Part shown: piece by piece, positions 60,276 to 64,000 of the stretch
How positions within the stretch are numbered: the stretch's first letter is position 1
Layout of the letters: every line of letters starts with the position of its first letter
IMG/VR virus record: IMGVR_UViG_3300025280_000026
Span: 19,588 to 83,587 of that record
Length of the DNA: 64,000 nt
Direction: 5' to 3' (one strand)
DNA from: a virus
The notes under the pieces: model-generated
Databases searched by the model: none
Told to the model about the DNA's origin: nothing
What the model saw: only the letters and a program-made list of their open reading frames with translations
Made by a program: the position numbers and the translations under genes

Positions 60276-60935
60276 ATGCCTGTTATGCGAAAAGCTAACT
60301 ACATGCTAGTATTTGGCATGTGCAATTTACTTATTTACTTCCTTATCCAAAGTTACGTTTCCAATGAGTATAATTTCATGACCCCTCTGGACCGGTCAAT
60401 TCCATTTATGCCCGAGTTTGTTTGGATTTATCAAAGTTTATTACCAGTTATTGCTTTAACAATGGTACTTCTAGTTAAATCCAAACGGCTTTTTTTCAAT
60501 ACTTTTTGGGCATGTCTGCTGGCAACCTTCATAATACACATGTTTTGGATCTTTTTTCCTTCGTTTTATCCAAGGCCAGAGATCAACCCTGAAAGTTTAT
60601 CCGAAATAGTAGTACAAATGTCATATGATATAGACAATTCATCTAATACTTTCCCTTCCGGCCATGTGGCCTTCGCGTGGATAATGCTATTCGGAGCTAG
60701 AAAAAGCACGAAGGCAAAGGAAATTTTAGGTCTAAGTCGTTTATATTTTCTTTGGGCAGCCGGCGTTACATTATCAACTTTGGTAATCAAAATGCACTAT
60801 GTGGTTGATGTAATAGGCGGCCTCGCCGTAGCGACCTTTTGTTTTTATATAGTTGGGTGGTTGATTAGAAGATTTAACTGGTACCCAGTTGTGGACACTA
60901 GTTATCATAATGAAGACTTACAAAATAATAACTGA
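60276..60935 (+). CDS. PAP2-family membrane phosphatase
   Basis: A 219-residue membrane protein with about six hydrophobic segments. The PAP2 motifs are present: PSGH at 127-130 (within NTFPSGHVAFAW) and KMHYVVDVIGG at 172-182 with His174 and Asp178; the conserved Arg of the SR motif is replaced (STLVIKMH). PAP2 enzymes cleave lipid phosphates such as undecaprenyl pyrophosphate or phosphatidic acid. In a phage it could alter envelope lipids, cell-wall precursor supply or O-antigen assembly. GAGGGAAG precedes the ATG at 60276. Confidence 0.82.
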   Translation: MPVMRKANYMLVFGMCNLLIYFLIQSYVSNEYNFMTPLDRSIPFMPEFVWIYQSLLPVIALTMVLLVKSKRLFFNTFWACLLATFIIHMFWIFFPSFYPRPEINPESLSEIVVQMSYDIDNSSNTFPSGHVAFAWIMLFGARKSTKAKEILGLSRLYFLWAAGVTLSTLVIKMHYVVDVIGGLAVATFCFYIVGWLIRRFNWYPVVDTSYHNEDLQNNN

Positions 60936-61407
60936 TGAAAGAATACTAAGAAACCCTTGCAAACCGTGTGAAACCGTTAAAGAAGGAAACGACATCGGTC
61001 ACATATTAAAGGTTATGCTTGATAAAAGCACCGATGGCGTAGGCCTGGCTGCTAATCAGGTAGGCATACAAAAGAGTGTTTGTCTAATCAACGTTAAGGA
61101 GCCAATCGTTCTAGTTAATCCTGAGATTGTGGGCAAGTCTGGCAAATTTCTTTATAAGGAGGGTTGTCTTTCTTTTCCAGGTGAGTATATTATAACTGAG
61201 AGGTATAAAAACATCGTGGTGAAAACCGATAATCATAAAAATTTGATTACTTTCTCCTCTGAAACCAAAGAGGATATGTTAGAATGCGCATGCGTCCAAC
61301 ATGAAATTGATCATTTAAATGGTAAAACGATGTTCGACCGCGCGCCTCCGCTAGCATCGCGAAAAACTGCGGATTTATTAATAAAAGGTTTAAAAAATGG
61401 CAAATAA
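60910..61407 (+). CDS. def: Peptide deformylase
   Basis: Removes the formyl group from new proteins. The 165-residue product shows all three motifs: GVGLAANQVG at 43-52, EGCLSFP at 84-90 and QHEIDHLNG at 130-138, giving the Cys and two His metal ligands and the catalytic Glu. Start ATG 60910 lies inside the PAP2 gene and beats an upstream GTG. Phage deformylases are known from aquatic phages. Confidence 0.94.
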   Translation: MKTYKIITDERILRNPCKPCETVKEGNDIGHILKVMLDKSTDGVGLAANQVGIQKSVCLINVKEPIVLVNPEIVGKSGKFLYKEGCLSFPGEYIITERYKNIVVKTDNHKNLITFSSETKEDMLECACVQHEIDHLNGKTMFDRAPPLASRKTADLLIKGLKNGK

Positions 61408-61567
61408 TTATTCAGGCGCGAAAAAGAAGAAGACGCGACAAGGTAATGGAAAATTTAGTAAAAAAACCCACTCCGGTGGAGAAACTTACACTGATCGCCA
61501 CCGACGCGGCTCAACTTCTAACAAATTTCATAGAAAAAAGAAGCCTTACCGAGGGCAGGGTCGTTGA
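61397..61567 (+). CDS. Tiny very basic protein
   Basis: A 56-residue protein (MANNYSGAKKKKTRQGNGKF...) overlapping the deformylase end by 11 nt. About 35% Lys/Arg with Gly, Ser and Asn, predicted disordered, likely nucleic-acid binding. Composition resembles the protein at 5787. Confidence 0.6.
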   Translation: MANNYSGAKKKKTRQGNGKFSKKTHSGGETYTDRHRRGSTSNKFHRKKKPYRGQGR

Positions 61568-61707
61568 ACGACGAAAGACCATTTTTACAAATACCCTTGC
61601 CTCCGCCCGAAGAAGAGCGTAGGTTATACGAAGAATGGCTCCGTCGACAACAAAATGAAGAAGAAAAATTAGAGGAAGGCGAAGTAATTATTATTGACAT
61701 GTCATAA
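61564..61707 (+). CDS. Small conserved acidic protein
   Basis: A 47-residue frame starting with TTG at 61564 (GAGGG upstream, overlap 4 nt). Sequence pattern NDERPFLQIPLPPPEEERRL ending EVIIIDMS is like short proteins I associate with T4-like marine phages. Function unknown. Confidence 0.55.
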   Translation: MNDERPFLQIPLPPPEEERRLYEEWLRRQQNEEEKLEEGEVIIIDMS

Positions 61708-61753
61708 TTACCTGCATGAAAGGTAAAACATTTGTCGTATTAAGCACCAAACC

Positions 61754-61762
61754 ACTACTTAA
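61754..61762 (+). promoter_or_regulatory. Putative late promoter motif ACTACTTAA
   Basis: A close variant of the ACTAYTTAY core, 26 nt before the next ATG and within a gap otherwise empty of genes. Confidence 0.35.
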
Positions 61763-61787
61763 AATGTAGTATACGGAGGCGGATTTG

Positions 61788-62111
61788 ATGGCTAATGAAG
61801 ATGGCTGGAGTGAGTATTCTAAACTTGTTTTAAAAGAACTTGAAACCTTGTCAAGAGGCATAGCGTCTCTAAACGAGGAAATTCAGGCACTTAAAAGCGA
61901 TATCACTGAGTTACGCTCCCGAGAAGATAAGATTAAAGAGTTACGCGATTGGAAGCAAAGGGTGGATGAAGTTGCTTCTCCAACCCAAATGAAATCATGG
62001 ATTAGGGAAATAGAACATCTTAAAACTTTTAAAACAAAGGCCATTACCATTTTCCTTGTGTTCCAGGGCGTCTTCGCACTTCTTTTTGCATTTGGCAAAT
62101 TTTTTGAATAG
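61788..62111 (+). CDS. Coiled-coil protein with C-terminal membrane anchor
   Basis: A 107-residue protein; ATG 61788 follows GGAGGCGG, so the TTG at 61785 is not needed. Residues ~10-75 form a charged coiled coil and the final ~18 (ITIFLVFQGVFALLFAFG) one membrane helix. This layout resembles XhlA-type holin accessory proteins, which would fit the need for a partner of the endolysin, but it is not diagnostic. Confidence 0.65.
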   Translation: MANEDGWSEYSKLVLKELETLSRGIASLNEEIQALKSDITELRSREDKIKELRDWKQRVDEVASPTQMKSWIREIEHLKTFKTKAITIFLVFQGVFALLFAFGKFFE

Positions 62112-62136
62112 ACAACTGGTGATGGGTGTTTATAAT
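62109..62136 (+). promoter_or_regulatory. Sigma70-like promoter before PurA-like gene
   Basis: TAGACA (62109-62114), 16-bp spacer, TATAAT (62131-62136), overlapping the stop codon of the previous gene and about 22 nt before the ATG at 62159. Confidence 0.6.
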
Positions 62137-62158
62137 ATGTTTAGACGAAGGAGTCACA

Positions 62159-63160
62159 ATGCGAGCTGATATTGTTGTTGGCGTTCAAGCTGGTGATGAA
62201 GCAAAAGGTAAAGTAACACACCATTTGTGTAAAAATGGAACTTATACTCATGTCTTACGCTTCAACGGAGGTTGCAACGCTGGTCATACTATTTACCACG
62301 AAGGTAGAAAATTTGTTACGCACCACATTCCAGCAGGGGTTTTTTATGGTATTAAATCCATAATTGGTTCGGGATGTGTTGTAAGTGTAAAACAATTCTT
62401 TAGAGAATTAAAAGAAATTAAAGAAGGAGGAGTAGAAGTAGATGGAAAAGTTTTTATTGCTAGAAACGCTCATATCATTACTAGCGAGCATCTTGAACAA
62501 GATGGTAGAGATAGTTGTATCGGTACAACAAAGCGCGGAAACGGCCCTGCTTATCGCGACAAGTATAACCGCACAGGAATTTTAGCTGAACATCATCCCG
62601 ACTTAAAACCCTTTCTCGTTGATCTATATGAGGAGTTCCACGAAAAAGGCCCTGTTGAGATTTTGTGCGAAGGCGCCCAGGGATTTGATTTGGACATCGA
62701 CTGGGGAGATTATCCTTATGTCACATCCAGTCACTGTACCTCTGCCGGCGCCCTTCTGAACGCTATTCCGCCTGGTTGGATAAGGAATATTTGGGGCGTT
62801 GCAAAAATATATGAAACTTACGTCGGCGCAAAAGAGTTTGAGACAAATGATCCAGTTTTCCCTTTGCTAAGAGCATATGGTGAAGAATACGGTGCGACCA
62901 CCGGACGGCCTCGTCAATGCAATTGGCTTAACATAGATAAGTTGTCTAAGGCTCTTAGAATTAACGGCGTGAATAGATTGGTTATAAATAAAATGGATGT
63001 GATGAGAAAGTTGGGTCAATGGACACTAATTAAGAATGGGAAGGAAAAACATTTTGGAAGCGAGCTAGAAATCAAATCATTTCTGGCCAAACATCTTTCT
63101 AATCCTTCAGCTAAAAGCTCGCTGTTGCTGTATTTTTCAGGCAACAAACACTCTATCTAG
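62159..63160 (+). CDS. purA: Adenylosuccinate synthetase (PurA-like, short form)
   Basis: Adds aspartate to IMP to make adenylosuccinate, using GTP. The 333-residue product shows GDEAKGK at 12-18 with Asp13 kept, NGGCNAGHT at 36-44 with the catalytic His43, GTTKRGNGPAYRDK, and TSSHCTSAG. It is shorter than bacterial PurA (~430 aa) and near the length of archaeal or phage forms. I believe PurZ enzymes of diaminopurine phages lose the Asp at this position, so this looks like PurA; but specificity cannot be proven from sequence alone. ATG 62159 follows AAGGAG, better than an upstream ATG at 62126. Confidence 0.9.
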   Translation: MRADIVVGVQAGDEAKGKVTHHLCKNGTYTHVLRFNGGCNAGHTIYHEGRKFVTHHIPAGVFYGIKSIIGSGCVVSVKQFFRELKEIKEGGVEVDGKVFIARNAHIITSEHLEQDGRDSCIGTTKRGNGPAYRDKYNRTGILAEHHPDLKPFLVDLYEEFHEKGPVEILCEGAQGFDLDIDWGDYPYVTSSHCTSAGALLNAIPPGWIRNIWGVAKIYETYVGAKEFETNDPVFPLLRAYGEEYGATTGRPRQCNWLNIDKLSKALRINGVNRLVINKMDVMRKLGQWTLIKNGKEKHFGSELEIKSFLAKHLSNPSAKSSLLLYFSGNKHSI

Positions 63161-63173
63161 GGAATTTAAATAA

Positions 63174-63335
63174 ATGAAGATTGTAATACCCGATCCGCAA
63201 TATTCTGCACTGCAGCAGGTGCTTAAGGAATTGTATCTCTTAAAAATAGGTTTGAAAAACGAGAACTATGAAAATTGTGCGAAAAAAATTGATCTAATTC
63301 GCTCTATGATCCAAGAAATCATTAACACAAAATAG
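63174..63335 (+). CDS. Small helical hypothetical protein
   Basis: A 53-residue protein (MKIVIPDPQYSALQQVLKEL...) with AGGGAA upstream of the ATG; predicted two helices. It ends exactly at a promoter for the tRNA region. Function unknown. Confidence 0.6.
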   Translation: MKIVIPDPQYSALQQVLKELYLLKIGLKNENYENCAKKIDLIRSMIQEIINTK

Positions 63336-63363
63336 TTGACTATTGTATAATAGTGTTTATATT
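63336..63363 (+). promoter_or_regulatory. Sigma70-like promoter for tRNA cluster
   Basis: TTGACT (63336-63341), 16-bp spacer, TATATT (63358-63363), 17 nt before tRNA-Arg. A perfect TATAAT also lies in the spacer at 63346-63351, as in the GroEL promoter. Confidence 0.65.
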
Positions 63364-63379
63364 ACCATTAAATCAGAAT

Positions 63380-63456
<77 letters not shown>

Positions 63457-63475
63457 TAATAAAAGGAGAAATACA

Positions 63476-63649
63476 ATGGCTGAATCAAGAATTACAAATA
63501 AAGAATTACAGGCTCAAGTTCAAAGCTTGAACACAAGGCTAGGCAAAATGGTCGATGACTTTTATGTTTTGAAAGAAGACATTGGTCAATTCAAGGCCGC
63601 CGTGGCTGATGATATACGCAAAGTCCTTAAAATTACCAATAAAAAATAA
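63476..63649 (+). CDS. Small coiled-coil hypothetical protein
   Basis: A 57-residue protein between two tRNAs; ATG 63476 after AAAAGGAG. The in-frame GTG at 63422 would run through tRNA-Arg, so it is rejected. Two charged helices (LQAQVQSLNTRLGKMVDDFY and on). Function unknown. Confidence 0.65.
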   Translation: MAESRITNKELQAQVQSLNTRLGKMVDDFYVLKEDIGQFKAAVADDIRKVLKITNKK

Positions 63650-63650
63650 A

Positions 63651-63723
63651 GGGCTTGTAGCTCAATGGTTAGAGCTACCGGCTCATAACCGGTAGGTTCC
63701 TGGTTCGAGTCCAGGCGGGCCCA
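63651..63723 (+). tRNA. tRNA with CAT anticodon (elongator Met or lysidine-modified Ile)
   Basis: 73 nt; acceptor GGGCTTG pairs with CGGGCCC, anticodon loop CTCATAA, no encoded CCA. A paired first base (G-C) argues against an initiator tRNA. Confidence 0.92.
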
Positions 63724-63730
63724 CTAACTT

Positions 63731-63803
63731 GCTGATGTAGCTCAACTGGTAGAGCAGCTGATTTGTAATCAGCAGGTTGTAGGTTCAAGTCCTGTCATCA
63801 GCT
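63731..63803 (+). tRNA. tRNA-Thr (anticodon TGT)
   Basis: 73 nt; acceptor GCTGATG pairs perfectly with CATCAGC; anticodon stem GCTGA/TCAGC with loop TTTGTAA. No encoded CCA. Reads ACA. Confidence 0.94.
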
Positions 63804-63814
63804 TAGGAATATTA

Positions 63815-63863
63815 ACCGAAGTGGTGGAATTGGCATACACAAGAGACTTTATTTATAAAGCGT
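63815..63863 (+). pseudogene. Truncated tRNA-Leu-like 5' half
   Basis: ACCGAAGTGGTGGAATTGGC and following bases match the 5' half (acceptor, D-arm) of a class II tRNA such as the intact tRNA-Leu at 63905, but the anticodon region (CTTTATTTATAAAG) is distorted and neither a variable arm, a T-arm nor a 3' strand complementary to ACCGAAG (CTTCGGT) is seen before the next tRNA. Probably a decayed duplicate. Confidence 0.5.
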
Positions 63864-63904
63864 TATGCAAAATCTAGCATTGAAATATAATCTAAATGAG
63901 TTAT

Positions 63905-63990
63905 GCGGGTATGGCGGAATTGGTATACGCAAGGCACTTAAAATGCCTCGATCTTTGATCATGCCGGTTCGAGTCCGGCTACCCGTACCA
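63905..63990 (+). tRNA. tRNA-Leu (anticodon TAA)
   Basis: 86 nt with an encoded CCA: acceptor GCGGGTA/TACCCGT (one G-T), anticodon stem GGCA/TGCC with loop CTTAAAA giving TAA, long variable arm, T-loop TTCGAGT. Reads TTA. Confidence 0.94.
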
Positions 63991-64000
63991 TATATTAAGG

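Noticed and set aside
62159-63160. Idea that the phage has a diaminopurine (Z) genome
   Set aside because: The PurA-like enzyme keeps the Asp in GDEAKGK and no DatZ- or MazZ-type gene is in the window, so evidence is too weak to call it.

Overview
This window looks like about 64 kb of a large tailed-phage genome of the T4-like contractile-tail type. Every convincing gene lies on the + strand, genes are packed with short gaps or ATGA-type overlaps, and the first ~30 kb is a nearly complete T4-type virion module: terminase, portal, prohead protease, scaffold, major capsid, neck, sheath, tube, tape measure and baseplate. The DNA is moderately AT-rich by eye. There are no photosynthesis genes, so nothing points to a cyanobacterial host. 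A cysteine-rich lipoprotein with a C-x-CPNG-type motif resembles small proteins common in Myxococcota-like bacteria, a weak host hint. No integrase, transposase, CRISPR array or rRNA was seen.

Layout. 1-5.3 kb: packaging (TerL, portal and companions). 5.3-11.3 kb: head (small membrane and basic proteins, prohead protease, a ribosomal protein bS21 homologue, two small beta-rich proteins, scaffold, major capsid). 11.3-20.5 kb: neck and tail (gp13/gp14/gp15-like, an unusually large sheath, tube, gp26/gp51-like pair with a possible frameshift site). 20.5-29.9 kb: tape measure and baseplate. 30-40.4 kb: replication and recombination (short family A DNA polymerase, tubulin/FtsZ-like GTPase, gp32-like SSB, DGQHR-type protein, UvsX, FEN-type nuclease, DnaB-type helicase, class II ribonucleotide reductase, GroES-like co-chaperonin). 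40.4-52.8 kb: cell-wall, metabolic and regulatory genes (transglycosylase/SGNH fusion, cysteine synthase, a full-length DnaE-type Pol III alpha, dUTPase, DUF3310, Dam-type methylase, IMPDH-like enzyme, lipoprotein, mini sigma-region-4 protein). 52.8-63.3 kb: ClpP-like protease, amidase endolysin, GroEL, glutaredoxin, Hsp20, PAP2 phosphatase, peptide deformylase, adenylosuccinate synthetase. 63.3-64 kb: tRNA-Arg, tRNA-Met/Ile, tRNA-Thr, a broken tRNA-Leu-like piece and an intact tRNA-Leu.

How it works together. The phage appears to bring its own protein-quality equipment (GroEL, a GroES-like partner, Hsp20, ClpP, peptide deformylase, bS21, tRNAs), its own nucleotide supply (B12-dependent RNR, glutaredoxin, dUTPase, IMPDH-like and PurA-like enzymes), and two different DNA polymerase types (families A and C). 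Two promoter classes are visible: sigma70-like promoters with TTGACT, a 16-bp spacer and a TATAAT-like box in the right half, and a repeated ACTAYTTAY motif upstream of abundant virion genes, proposed here as the late promoter. The most notable features are the chaperonin pair, the tubulin-like gene between the polymerase and the SSB, the DGQHR gene bracketed by ~33-bp direct repeats that each fold into a hairpin, and the purine and cysteine biosynthesis genes. All functional statements rest on motif reading; no database search was run.
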